A stretch of DNA of 45,723 nucleotides, taken from the NCBI GenBank assembly GCA_900544305.1, contig UQUV01000024.1, positions 1 to 45,723 of the forward strand. The letters run 5' to 3'. Shown piece by piece: positions 16,425 to 24,544 of this stretch. Below the pieces are notes generated by a model. The model ran no database searches and had not been told where the DNA came from. It saw nothing but the letters and a program-made list of their open reading frames with translations. A program made the position numbers and the translations under genes. This stretch comes from an uncultured Porphyromonadaceae bacterium. Lineage in GTDB: Bacteria > Bacteroidota > Bacteroidia > Bacteroidales > Muribaculaceae. Each line of letters starts with the position of its first letter. Positions within the stretch are counted from its first letter, which is position 1.

Positions 16425-17705
16425 ATGAAGAGAGACGATTTAATTTTTGACATTATTGAGCGTGAACATCAACGCCAAAAGAAGGGTATTGAACTTATTG
16501 CTTCTGAAAACTTTGTCAGCGACCAAGTTATGCAGGCAATGGGCTCATGTTTGACCAACAAGTATGCCGAAGGTTATCCTGGTCACCGCTACTATGGTGG
16601 CTGTCAGGTAGTCGATGAAGCTGAATCGTTGGCTATTGAAAGAATCAAGCAGTTGTTTGGCGCTGAATATGCCAATGTGCAGCCGCACTCCGGTGCTCAG
16701 GCAAACATGGCTGTGTTCATGGCTGTCATGAAGCCGGGCGACAAGTTCTTGGGCTTGAACCTTTCTCACGGTGGACACTTGAGCCACGGTTCACCAGTTA
16801 ATTTCTCTGGTTTGATGTTCCATGCTTTGGAATATGGTGTGAAAGAGGATACCGGTTTGGTTGACTACGACATGATGGAGGAAGTGGCATTGCGCGAACG
16901 TCCGAAGTTGTTGATTGGTGGTGCCAGCGCATATTCTCGCGAATGGGATTACGCCCGTATGCGTAAGATTGCCGACGAAATCGGTGCCATTTTCATGGTG
17001 GATATGGCTCACCCTGCCGGTTTGATTGCAGCAGGTTTGCTTGACAATCCGTTGAAATATGCCCACATCGTAACATCTACAACTCACAAGACTCTTCGTG
17101 GTCCGCGCGGTGGTGTGATTCTTTTGGGCAAGGATTTCGAAAACCCATGGGGCAAGACAAACCCGAAAGGCGAACTTCGCAAGATGTCGGCATTGCTGGA
17201 TTCAGCTGTATTCCCGGGTGTACAGGGCGGACCGCTTGAACATGTCATTGCAGCTAAGGCCGTGGCATTTGGTGAAGCATTGACTCCGGAATATAAGGAA
17301 TACCAGATGCAGGTGAAGAAGAATGCAAAGGCTATGGCCGATGCGTTGATTGCCAAGGGCTACAAGATTGTTTCTGGCGGAACAGACAACCACTGTATCT
17401 TGCTTGACCTTCGTACCCGCTTCCCGGAACTTACAGGTAAGGTGGCTGAAAAGGTGCTCGTAGAAGCAGATATCACAGCAAACAAGAATATGGTGCCGTT
17501 CGATACTCGTTCTCCGTTCCAGACTTCAGGTATTCGTTTGGGTACTCCTGCTATCACAACTCGTGGTGCTAAGGAAGAACTGATGGGTGAAATCGTTGAA
17601 ATGATTGATACTGTATTGACTCACCATGACGATGAAGCTGTTATCGCTTCTGTTCGTGCAAAAGTGAATGCAACAATGTCAGAATATCCGATGTTTGCTT
17701 ACTAA
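16425..17705 (+). CDS. glyA: Serine hydroxymethyltransferase
   Basis: PLP enzyme that converts serine and tetrahydrofolate to glycine and 5,10-methylene-tetrahydrofolate in the cytoplasm; 426 residues, normal for bacteria. Recognisable blocks are YAEGYPGHRYYGGC near the N-terminus, the SHGGHLSHG loop, and VTSTTHKTLRGPRGG with the PLP-binding lysine K222. It is the last gene of the pyrBI operon, ahead of a terminator at 17726-17756. Methylene-tetrahydrofolate is needed for thymidylate and, after oxidation, for purines, so co-transcription with pyrBI makes metabolic sense. Whether glyA also has its own promoter is not visible. Confidence 0.98.
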   Translation: MKRDDLIFDIIEREHQRQKKGIELIASENFVSDQVMQAMGSCLTNKYAEGYPGHRYYGGCQVVDEAESLAIERIKQLFGAEYANVQPHSGAQANMAVFMAVMKPGDKFLGLNLSHGGHLSHGSPVNFSGLMFHALEYGVKEDTGLVDYDMMEEVALRERPKLLIGGASAYSREWDYARMRKIADEIGAIFMVDMAHPAGLIAAGLLDNPLKYAHIVTSTTHKTLRGPRGGVILLGKDFENPWGKTNPKGELRKMSALLDSAVFPGVQGGPLEHVIAAKAVAFGEALTPEYKEYQMQVKKNAKAMADALIAKGYKIVSGGTDNHCILLDLRTRFPELTGKVAEKVLVEADITANKNMVPFDTRSPFQTSGIRLGTPAITTRGAKEELMGEIVEMIDTVLTHHDDEAVIASVRAKVNATMSEYPMFAY

Positions 17706-17725
17706 GCATTCATTCTGGAAACAAA

Positions 17726-17756
17726 AAAATCCGGGCGTTTAAAAGTCCGGATTTTC
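17726..17756. terminator. Bidirectional terminator between glyA and glpR
   Basis: AAAATCCGG (17726-17734) pairs with CCGGATTTT (17747-17755). It is followed by TCTTTT on the plus strand and by seven T on the minus strand, so it can end both convergent transcripts. Confidence 0.85.
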
Positions 17757-17778
17757 TTTTATATATAAATATGTGTTG

Positions 17779-18558
17779 TCAGTGATGGTGATATTCGTCG
17801 GCAATTGTCAGGATGATGCCCATTTCTTCGATTCGTTTGGCCGTAGTGGTCGGAATCTTTGAATCGGTGATGATTTGGTCAATTTCCTCCATGTCGGCAA
17901 TTTTGCTGAATCCCCGTCGTCCGAACTTGGAAGAGTCGGCGAGGACGATTGTCTTCTGTGCCGTCTGCATCATTACTCTGTTGAGGCTAGCTTCCATCAT
18001 GTCGGTTGTCGTTATTCCAAAATCAAGGTCTATTCCGTCTACACCTATGTATAGTTTGCTGCATGAAAAGTCGGAGAGGGCGGCCTCTGCATATTTCCCT
18101 ACTACAGAGAGACTGCTGTGGCGCAACATGCCACCCAATTGTATAATGTCAATGTTCTTGTCCTTTGACAAAATATGCGCGACTTGCAGCGAAGCCGTGA
18201 TGACGGTCAGCTTGTCGGTTGTCTGTATGCATCTTGCCAGAGCGTGCATGGTCGTTCCTGATGCAATCAGGATGGAGTCCTTGCTTGTAATCAGACTTGC
18301 GGCCTGCATTCCGATAAGGCGTTTCTCTTCGATATAAAACTTTTCCTTTTCATTGACATTTCTGTCATTAATATAAGGATTAATCAAAATCGCTTTCCCG
18401 TGGTTTCGATAAAGTTTCTTTTCTTTCTCCAAATCTGTCAAGTCCTTTCGAATCGTAACGGAAGAAACGTTCAAATGTTCTGCTAAGTCGGTCACAAGTA
18501 TTGAATTATGTTGCATTAGCAGGTCAAGAATAATGGAATGTCTCTCTTCTTTCGTCAT
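17779..18558 (-). CDS. glpR: DeoR/GlpR-family transcriptional regulator
   Basis: A 259-residue repressor-type protein. The N-terminal DeoR helix-turn-helix (about residues 6-57) shows LAEHLNVSSVTIRKDL, and the C-terminal sugar-phosphate sensor domain contains ASGTTMHALARC and the YIGVDGIDLDFG block. E. coli GlpR responds to glycerol-3-phosphate. The gene is divergent from glpA and 298 bases away, which supports a role as the local glp regulator; the symbol rests on this context. It ends in three histidines, with no evident meaning. Two symmetric sites in the intergenic region (18631-18652 and 18682-18697) are operator candidates. Confidence 0.85.
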   Translation of the reverse strand: MTKEERHSIILDLLMQHNSILVTDLAEHLNVSSVTIRKDLTDLEKEKKLYRNHGKAILINPYINDRNVNEKEKFYIEEKRLIGMQAASLITSKDSILIASGTTMHALARCIQTTDKLTVITASLQVAHILSKDKNIDIIQLGGMLRHSSLSVVGKYAEAALSDFSCSKLYIGVDGIDLDFGITTTDMMEASLNRVMMQTAQKTIVLADSSKFGRRGFSKIADMEEIDQIITDSKIPTTTAKRIEEMGIILTIADEYHHH

Positions 18559-18630
18559 AATTGGGGATGTTAATTACTTCTGCAAGATAGCACAAATTTC
18601 GTTTCATTGAGAAAATTTTATAGTTAAAAG

Positions 18631-18652
18631 TGCTAAATTATATTGTTTAGCA
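18631..18652. promoter_or_regulatory. Inverted repeat, candidate regulator site 1
   Basis: TGCTAAA (18631-18637) and TTTAGCA (18646-18652) are perfect arms around 8 bases, in the spacer between glpR and glpA. They have the size and geometry of a repressor operator. No protein assignment can be made from sequence alone. Confidence 0.35.
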
Positions 18653-18681
18653 TATCTTTTGACGGTTTTATTCTGTATAAT

Positions 18682-18697
18682 TATGTTTTAAAACATA
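18682..18697. promoter_or_regulatory. Palindrome, candidate GlpR operator
   Basis: TATGTTTTAAAACATA is a perfect 16-base palindrome between glpR and glpA. Its outer half-sites, TATGTT and AACATA, are those of the enterobacterial GlpR operator, though the centre is shorter. It is about 68 bases upstream of the glpA -33 position. Confidence 0.42.
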
Positions 18698-18764
18698 TTT
18701 TGGGGTGTTTTGCTTTCGTCGTGAAATTTTTTTAGGCTATTTTGAGTAAAAAATAAGGAAAAAG

Positions 18765-18796
18765 TTTCGTAGATATGGAAAATGTATCTATATTTG
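18765..18796 (+). promoter_or_regulatory. glp operon promoter
   Basis: TATATTTG (18789-18796) is an exact -7 match. TTTC (18765-18768) is a weak -33 element 20 bases upstream. The predicted start near 18801 rules out the in-frame ATG at 18782 for glpA and favours ATG 18857. Confidence 0.6.
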
Positions 18797-18856
18797 TTGC
18801 GGAATGAAACTTCCGCTGTTTTAATAGATAATAGAATAAGATTAATAAATATCCAA

Positions 18857-20479
18857 ATGAATCACAACGGCGAAAACAACGTATTTGATGTCATCGTAAT
18901 CGGTGGCGGCGTAACGGGGGCGGGAACAGCCCGCGACTGTGCGTTGCGTGGAATGAAGGTGCTGCTCGTTGAGCGCTTCGATTTTGCTGCAGGTGCAACC
19001 GGACGAAATCACGGTTTGCTGCACAGTGGAGCACGCTATGCGGTTACAGACAAGGAATCTGCGTCAGAGTGTATCAAGGAGAACATGATTCTTCGAAAAA
19101 TTGCAAGACATTGTGTGGAAGAAAACAATGGCTTGTTTATCACACTCCCGGAAGATGACATCAATTTTCAATCGAAGTTTGTTGAATCGTGCCAGGCTGC
19201 AGGAATCAATGCTCAGGTAGTGGATCCTGCTGAAGCACGTCGGATTGAACCGTCGGTTAATCCGTCGTTGATTGGTGCGGTTAAAGTGCCTGACGGTTCG
19301 GTTGACCCATTCCGCCTGACACTGGCTAACGTTATTGATGCGAAGGCTCACGGTGCAAAGGTGCTCGTTTATCACGAGGTGATTGCGCTGGTTAAGGAGC
19401 AGAATCGCGTTATCGGTGTTACTGTTTTTGACCATAAGTCTAAAGAGAAAAAGACTTATTATGCCGCATTGACAATCAATGCGGCGGGTATTTGGGGACA
19501 TGGCGTTGCTGCTATGGCAGGAGTGAAAGTCGGAATGTTTCCGGCAAAAGGCTCTTTGCTGATTTTCGGCCACCGTGTCAATAATGTTGTGTTGAACCGT
19601 TGTCGTAAGCCGGCGGATGCCGACATCCTCGTTCCGGGTGATACGATATGCTTGATCGGTACAACTTCAAGCCGTGTCGGTTTTGACGAGGTTGACGATA
19701 TGAGAGTGACATCTGAGGAAGTGGATCTGCTTCTTCGCGAAGGTGAAAAATTGGCTCCGTCGTTGGCTACAACGCGTATACTTCGTGCCTATGCGGGCGT
19801 TCGTCCGTTGGTGGCAGCAGATAATGATCCTTCGGGACGTAATATCAGCCGTGGAATCGTGTTGCTCGACCACGAAACTCGTGACGGTGTGCCGGGCTTT
19901 GCTACAATCACTGGCGGTAAATTGATGACTTATCGTCTGATGGCTGAGTGGGCTGCCGATTTGGCTTGCAAGAAGCTCGGTATCGACAAGGCCTGTGTGA
20001 CCATGAACGAACCGCTGCCGGGTTCTCGTGAAGAAGAGCCGATGCCAAAAGGAAAATCGTTCCTGCTTTCTGACCGCATCAAGCGTTCGTCGGTAGGACG
20101 TCACGGCGATATGGCTTCTAAAATTTCTTCAGAAAATGAATTTGACAACAGTCTTGTTTGCGAATGTGAAGATGTTTCGGTTGGCGAAGTGAAATATGCT
20201 TTGGACGAACTGGATGTTCACAATATGGTGGATTTGCGCCGTCGTACTCGTGTCGGTATGGGTACTTGCCAGGGTGAACTCTGTGCTTGCCGTGCTGCCG
20301 GGTTGCTGAGCGAGGCTCACAATTGTGCCCGTCAGGCCAAATCCGATCTTGCCAAGTTCCTCAACGAACGCTGGAAAGGTATGTATCCGGTGGCTTGGGG
20401 TGAAGCGTTAAGAGAAAGCGAATATACTCAATGGGTATACAGCGGAGTTTGTGGAATGAATAAAACTGAAGGAAAATGA
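18857..20479 (+). CDS. glpA: Anaerobic glycerol-3-phosphate dehydrogenase, subunit A
   Basis: FAD-containing catalytic subunit that oxidises glycerol-3-phosphate to dihydroxyacetone phosphate and feeds electrons to the quinone pool through GlpB/GlpC. From the ATG at 18857 it has 540 residues, like the 542 of E. coli GlpA. The FAD-binding Rossmann motif VIGGGVTGAGTARD is near residues 14-27. The C-terminal BFD-like iron-sulphur domain carries C435-x-C437 and C471-x4-C476. An upstream in-frame ATG (18782) adds 25 unrelated residues and precedes the -7 box, so it was not used. The stop overlaps the glpB start (ATGA). An organism of this type would use menaquinone and fumarate respiration. Confidence 0.95.
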   Translation: MNHNGENNVFDVIVIGGGVTGAGTARDCALRGMKVLLVERFDFAAGATGRNHGLLHSGARYAVTDKESASECIKENMILRKIARHCVEENNGLFITLPEDDINFQSKFVESCQAAGINAQVVDPAEARRIEPSVNPSLIGAVKVPDGSVDPFRLTLANVIDAKAHGAKVLVYHEVIALVKEQNRVIGVTVFDHKSKEKKTYYAALTINAAGIWGHGVAAMAGVKVGMFPAKGSLLIFGHRVNNVVLNRCRKPADADILVPGDTICLIGTTSSRVGFDEVDDMRVTSEEVDLLLREGEKLAPSLATTRILRAYAGVRPLVAADNDPSGRNISRGIVLLDHETRDGVPGFATITGGKLMTYRLMAEWAADLACKKLGIDKACVTMNEPLPGSREEEPMPKGKSFLLSDRIKRSSVGRHGDMASKISSENEFDNSLVCECEDVSVGEVKYALDELDVHNMVDLRRRTRVGMGTCQGELCACRAAGLLSEAHNCARQAKSDLAKFLNERWKGMYPVAWGEALRESEYTQWVYSGVCGMNKTEGK

Positions 20480-21717
20480 AATTCGATACAGTAATCATTG
20501 GTGGCGGATTGGCCGGTTTGGTCTGTGGTATTCGCCTGCAGCAAAAAGGATTGAAATGTGCCATTGTTTCTGCGGGGCAGAGTGCATTGCATTTCTCTTC
20601 AGGTTCGTTCGATTTGCTCAACGAACTTCCCGACGGAACAGTCGTTACAAATCCGGAAGAAGCTGTCGCATCGCTCGACAAATCTCATCCTTATGCTAAG
20701 ATAGGGGCTAAGTTTGCCGACTATGCAAAGGAAGCAAAGCAGTTGCTTCTGGCTTCTGGCGTGGAAGTTTGCGGCGAGTCAAACCGCAATGTCTACCGCA
20801 TCACTCCGATGGGTACGACAATGCCTACGTGGCTGACGCTTGCCGACTTTTCGACATTGAAAAATTCCAACGATGTGTTGGGTAAAAGAATATTATTGGT
20901 GAACATCGCGGGTTTCCTCGATTTCAACACCAAGTTTGTGGCCGACGCTTTTGAGGCAAATGGTGCAGAATGCAGAATCAAGTCTGTTTCACTGCCTGAG
21001 TTTGAGCGTCTTCGCCAGAGTCCTACTGAAATGCGTTCAGCGAATATTGCTCGCGTAATAGAAAATAAAAACACGTTAAATGCTTTATTATCAACACTTA
21101 AAGGTGACTCTAATGGATTTGATGTAGTGGCATTGCCGGCTGTGTTCGGTTTGTCTTCCCTGGAGCCTGTGAAGGTTTTAAAGGATGGGCTGAATATTCC
21201 GGTATGTTTAGTGCCGACAATGCCGCCGTCAGTTCCTGGTATCCGTACCCAGAAGCAGTTGCGCCGCGTGTTCGAACAGGCCGGCGGTGTGTATATGCTG
21301 GGCGACAGTGTGATGAAAGCTGAAACGGTCAACGGTCGCGTAGAGAAAGTCTACACGGTCAATCATGGTGACATTGCACTTAAGGCAGACAATTTCGTTC
21401 TGGCTACCGGAAGTTTCTTCAGCAACGGCTTGAAGGCACAGATGGACAGAGTTTATGAACCAGTGTTCGGTGCGGACGTGGATTTTGATGCCAACCGCAA
21501 TTCTTGGTATAGTGTCTCGGTGTTTGAACCTCAGAAATACAGAACATTTGGGGTGGCTACCGATGAGCAGTTTAGAATCAAGGTTAACGGAAATGTAGTT
21601 GACAACGTATATGCAATCGGTTCTGTTCTGAGCGGTTTTGATGCCCTTCAGGAAGGTTGCGGTGCCGGTGTTTCTATGCTGACAGCCTTGTATGTTGCCG
21701 ATAATTTGAAAAAATAA
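20476..21717 (+). CDS. glpB: Anaerobic glycerol-3-phosphate dehydrogenase, subunit B
   Basis: Flavoprotein subunit, 413 residues (E. coli 419). It opens with the FAD fold FDTVIIGGGLAGLVCGIRL. The second nucleotide-binding strand lies near LKADNFVLATGSFFSNG, and the C-terminal YAIGSVLSGFDALQEGCGAG resembles the FAD-contact end of fumarate-reductase-type flavoproteins. GlpB links GlpA to the membrane subunit GlpC. The start overlaps the glpA stop by four bases, a sign of translational coupling, and glpC begins 8 bases after the stop. Confidence 0.93.
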   Translation: MKFDTVIIGGGLAGLVCGIRLQQKGLKCAIVSAGQSALHFSSGSFDLLNELPDGTVVTNPEEAVASLDKSHPYAKIGAKFADYAKEAKQLLLASGVEVCGESNRNVYRITPMGTTMPTWLTLADFSTLKNSNDVLGKRILLVNIAGFLDFNTKFVADAFEANGAECRIKSVSLPEFERLRQSPTEMRSANIARVIENKNTLNALLSTLKGDSNGFDVVALPAVFGLSSLEPVKVLKDGLNIPVCLVPTMPPSVPGIRTQKQLRRVFEQAGGVYMLGDSVMKAETVNGRVEKVYTVNHGDIALKADNFVLATGSFFSNGLKAQMDRVYEPVFGADVDFDANRNSWYSVSVFEPQKYRTFGVATDEQFRIKVNGNVVDNVYAIGSVLSGFDALQEGCGAGVSMLTALYVADNLKK

Positions 21718-21725
21718 GTAGAGCG

Positions 21726-22973
21726 ATGAATATGCAACAATATAATATCAGCGACAATAACTTTGAGCAATGTATAAAGTGTACCGTTTGTACGGTATAT
21801 TGTCCTGTAGTTCCTGTTAATCCGAATTATCCGGGACCTAAGCAGGCAGGACCTGACGGTGAGCGTCTCCGTTTGAAAAGAGGGGAGTTCTTCGATGAAG
21901 CTCTCAAATACTGTCTCAACTGCAAACGTTGTGAGGTGGCATGTCCGTCAAACGTGAAAATCGGCGATATCATCCAGCTTGCACGTATCAAATACAGCAA
22001 GAGCAAGCCGAAGTTGCGTGACATTATTCTGGCAAATACTGATATTGTAGGTACAATGTCTTCAGCGTTTGCTCCGATTGTCAACGCTACAGTGGCTTTC
22101 AAGCCGGTAAAACTTGTCATGGACGGTGTGTTGAAAATTGACCATCACCGTACTTTCCCGAAATATTCGGGCCAGAAGTTTGTAACCTGGTTTAGAAAGG
22201 AAGCCGAAAAGAAGCAGGACCTGTTTAAGAAGCATGTTAGCTTTTTCCATGGCTGCTACATCAACTACAACTATCCTCAGCTTGGTAAGGATTTGGTGAA
22301 GGTGATGAATGCCTTGGGTTATGGCGTGCATCTTCTTGACAAGGAAAAATGCTGTGGTGTAGCCTTGATTTCCAACGGTCTGATCAATCAGGCAAAGAGT
22401 CAGGCAAAACTGAACGTGGCATCAATCCGCAAGGCCGTAAATGAAGACAAGCGTCCGGTTATCGCTGCATCTTCTACCTGTACGTTCACTATCCGCGATG
22501 AGTATCCTCATTTGCTGGATGTAGAGAACGGCGATGTGCGCGATTCGATTGATCTTGCAACTCGTTTCGTTTACCGTTTGATTGAAAACGGCGAGGCTAA
22601 ATTCAAGTTCCGTGACGATTATCGTGCCAAGATCGCTTATCATACGCCTTGTCACATGGAAAAATTAGGATGGGCTTACTACTCAATCGATTTGCTGAGA
22701 AGCATACCGAACGTTGATGTGGTTGTTCTTGATTCTCAGTGCTGCGGTATTGGCGGTACTTATGGTTTCAAGAAAGAAAACTACGCAACATCACAGGGTA
22801 TCGGTGCGTCATTGTTCCGTCAGATTGAAAATTCAGGTGCGGAATTCGTTGCTACCGACTGTGAAACCTGTAAATGGCAAATTGAAATGTCTACTCCATA
22901 TAAAGTGAAACATCCAATTAGTGTCTTGGCAGAGGCCATTGACTACGAGGCAACTATGAAATTGAATAAATAA
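21726..22973 (+). CDS. glpC: Anaerobic glycerol-3-phosphate dehydrogenase, iron-sulphur subunit C
   Basis: Electron-transfer and membrane-anchoring subunit, 415 residues. Two 4Fe-4S clusters are visible: C16-x2-C19-x2-C22-x3-C26 and C63-x2-C66-x2-C69-x3-C73. Two CCG domains follow, each with a paired-cysteine motif (KEKCCG near residue 205 and DSQCCGIGG near 340), as in heterodisulphide-reductase-like proteins. It passes electrons from GlpAB to menaquinone at the inner membrane. A second ATG two codons in (21732) could also be the start. It lies third in the glp operon, 38 bases before glpT. Confidence 0.93.
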   Translation: MNMQQYNISDNNFEQCIKCTVCTVYCPVVPVNPNYPGPKQAGPDGERLRLKRGEFFDEALKYCLNCKRCEVACPSNVKIGDIIQLARIKYSKSKPKLRDIILANTDIVGTMSSAFAPIVNATVAFKPVKLVMDGVLKIDHHRTFPKYSGQKFVTWFRKEAEKKQDLFKKHVSFFHGCYINYNYPQLGKDLVKVMNALGYGVHLLDKEKCCGVALISNGLINQAKSQAKLNVASIRKAVNEDKRPVIAASSTCTFTIRDEYPHLLDVENGDVRDSIDLATRFVYRLIENGEAKFKFRDDYRAKIAYHTPCHMEKLGWAYYSIDLLRSIPNVDVVVLDSQCCGIGGTYGFKKENYATSQGIGASLFRQIENSGAEFVATDCETCKWQIEMSTPYKVKHPISVLAEAIDYEATMKLNK

Positions 22974-23011
22974 CAACTAATAAAAAAGTATTACATTAAA
23001 ATCTCAGTATC

Positions 23012-24403
23012 ATGTGGAATTTTTTGGCCCCTCCTGCCCACAAGCCGGAACTTCCGGCAAATAAGATCGACTCGACTTACAAGAGTCTGCGCTGGCAGGT
23101 GTTTTTAGGAATTTTTATTGGATACGCTGGTTATTATATCGTGCGTAAGAACTTTTCAATGGCTATTCCTGAGCTCGCTCAGTTTGGCTATGAAAAGGGA
23201 GAGTTAAGTATTGTTCTGTCAATGAACGCGATAGCTTATGCTTTGTCGAAGTTCTTGATGGGTAGTGTTTCAGACCGTAGTAACGCCCGAGTTTTCCTTC
23301 CGTTAGGTTTGTTCTTGGCATCAGTTTCCATGATGTTCATGATTGTGCCGGTAGTGGCATTTGGTCCAGAAAACAAGGGTTGGGCTATCTTCCTGATGGC
23401 TGTTCTTAACTTCCTTGTAGGTTGGTTTAACGGTATGGGGTGGCCTCCGTGCGGACGTGTAATGACGCACTGGTTCTCGGTTAAAGAACGTGGTACCAAG
23501 ATGGCTATCTGGAACTGTGCTCACAACGTAGGTGGCGCATTGGTTGGTCCTATGGCTGTTTACGGAGCAATTTGGTTCGGTTCTTGGTTCTATGGTGCTG
23601 ACAGCACTCACTATTTCTTGATCGGTACTTATGTATTCCCGTCTGTAGTGGCTATGTTGGTAGCTTTGTTCGCTTACGTTTTGATTCGCGACACTCCACA
23701 ATCTTGTGGTCTGCCTTCAATTGAAAAATATCGTAACGACTATCCGAAAAACTACAGCGCAAAGCAGGAAGAAGTATTGTCAACAAAAGAAATTTTCTTC
23801 AAGTATGTTTTGAACAACAAGATGCTCTGGTTCATCGCAATTGCCAATGCATTCGTTTACATGGTTCGTTACGGATGTCTTGATTGGGCTCCTACATTCT
23901 TGAAAGAAGCACAAGGCTATGATATCAAGGAAGCCGGTTGGGCATATTTCGCTTACGAATTTGCAGCTATCCCTGGAACATTGTTCTGCGGTTGGGTGAG
24001 CGACAAGTTGTTCAAAGGACGCCGTGCCATCACAACTATTATTTTCATGGCTATCGTAGCTGTGTTCATCTTCACTTACTGGCAGTTCTCCGACAATTAT
24101 CTGATCGTGACTTTGTCACTGATTGCAATCGGTTTCTTCATCTACGGTCCGGTAATGTTGATTGGTGTGCAGGCTCTTGACCTCGCTCCGAAAAATGCAG
24201 CTGGTACATCTGCAGGTTTGACTGGTTTCTTCGGTTATTTCTTCGGAACAGCTATCTTGGCAAACATCGTTATCGGTTATGTTGCTGAGCACGCTGGTTG
24301 GGACTGGACATTTATCCTTCTTTTGGCTGCATGTATCCTGTCAATCTTCTTTGTAAGCTTCACATATAAAGAAGAACAGTATTTGGTAGAAAACAGAAAA
24401 TAA
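23012..24403 (+). CDS. glpT: Glycerol-3-phosphate:phosphate antiporter
   Basis: Major-facilitator transporter of the organophosphate:phosphate antiporter family, 463 residues with about 12 membrane helices. The strongest family mark is the loop block containing GWFNGMGWPPCGR, HWFSVKERGTKM and WNCAHNVGG. The N-terminal GYAGYYIVRKNFSMAIP matches the substrate-binding arginine helix of GlpT/UhpT. Position in the glp operon selects glycerol-3-phosphate over hexose phosphates. A stable hairpin (24429-24458) separates it from glpQ. Confidence 0.94.
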   Translation: MWNFLAPPAHKPELPANKIDSTYKSLRWQVFLGIFIGYAGYYIVRKNFSMAIPELAQFGYEKGELSIVLSMNAIAYALSKFLMGSVSDRSNARVFLPLGLFLASVSMMFMIVPVVAFGPENKGWAIFLMAVLNFLVGWFNGMGWPPCGRVMTHWFSVKERGTKMAIWNCAHNVGGALVGPMAVYGAIWFGSWFYGADSTHYFLIGTYVFPSVVAMLVALFAYVLIRDTPQSCGLPSIEKYRNDYPKNYSAKQEEVLSTKEIFFKYVLNNKMLWFIAIANAFVYMVRYGCLDWAPTFLKEAQGYDIKEAGWAYFAYEFAAIPGTLFCGWVSDKLFKGRRAITTIIFMAIVAVFIFTYWQFSDNYLIVTLSLIAIGFFIYGPVMLIGVQALDLAPKNAAGTSAGLTGFFGYFFGTAILANIVIGYVAEHAGWDWTFILLLAACILSIFFVSFTYKEEQYLVENRK

Positions 24404-24428
24404 TAACCAATAAAACTGACAACAAATA

Positions 24429-24458
24429 GGGTGGAGCGTGAGAAAAGCGCTCCCACCC
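24429..24458 (+). other. Intercistronic hairpin between glpT and glpQ
   Basis: GGGTGGAGCG (24429-24438) pairs with CGCTCCCACCC (24448-24458), 10 pairs with one bulged base and a 9-base loop. There is no T-run after it, so it looks more like an mRNA-stabilising or processing element than a full terminator. No -7 match was found between it and glpQ. Confidence 0.5.
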
Positions 24459-24544
24459 CCTTCGAAAAAAACGATAATGCCCATTATGTTAATTGAAAAA
24501 ATCTATTCAAAAATAAATTAATAATCATCTTAAAATTTTAATCC

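Noticed and set aside
18782..18856. Longer N-terminus for glpA from ATG 18782
   Set aside because: The codon precedes the -7 box at 18789-18796, and the added 25 residues do not belong to the family; ATG 18857 gives the usual length.
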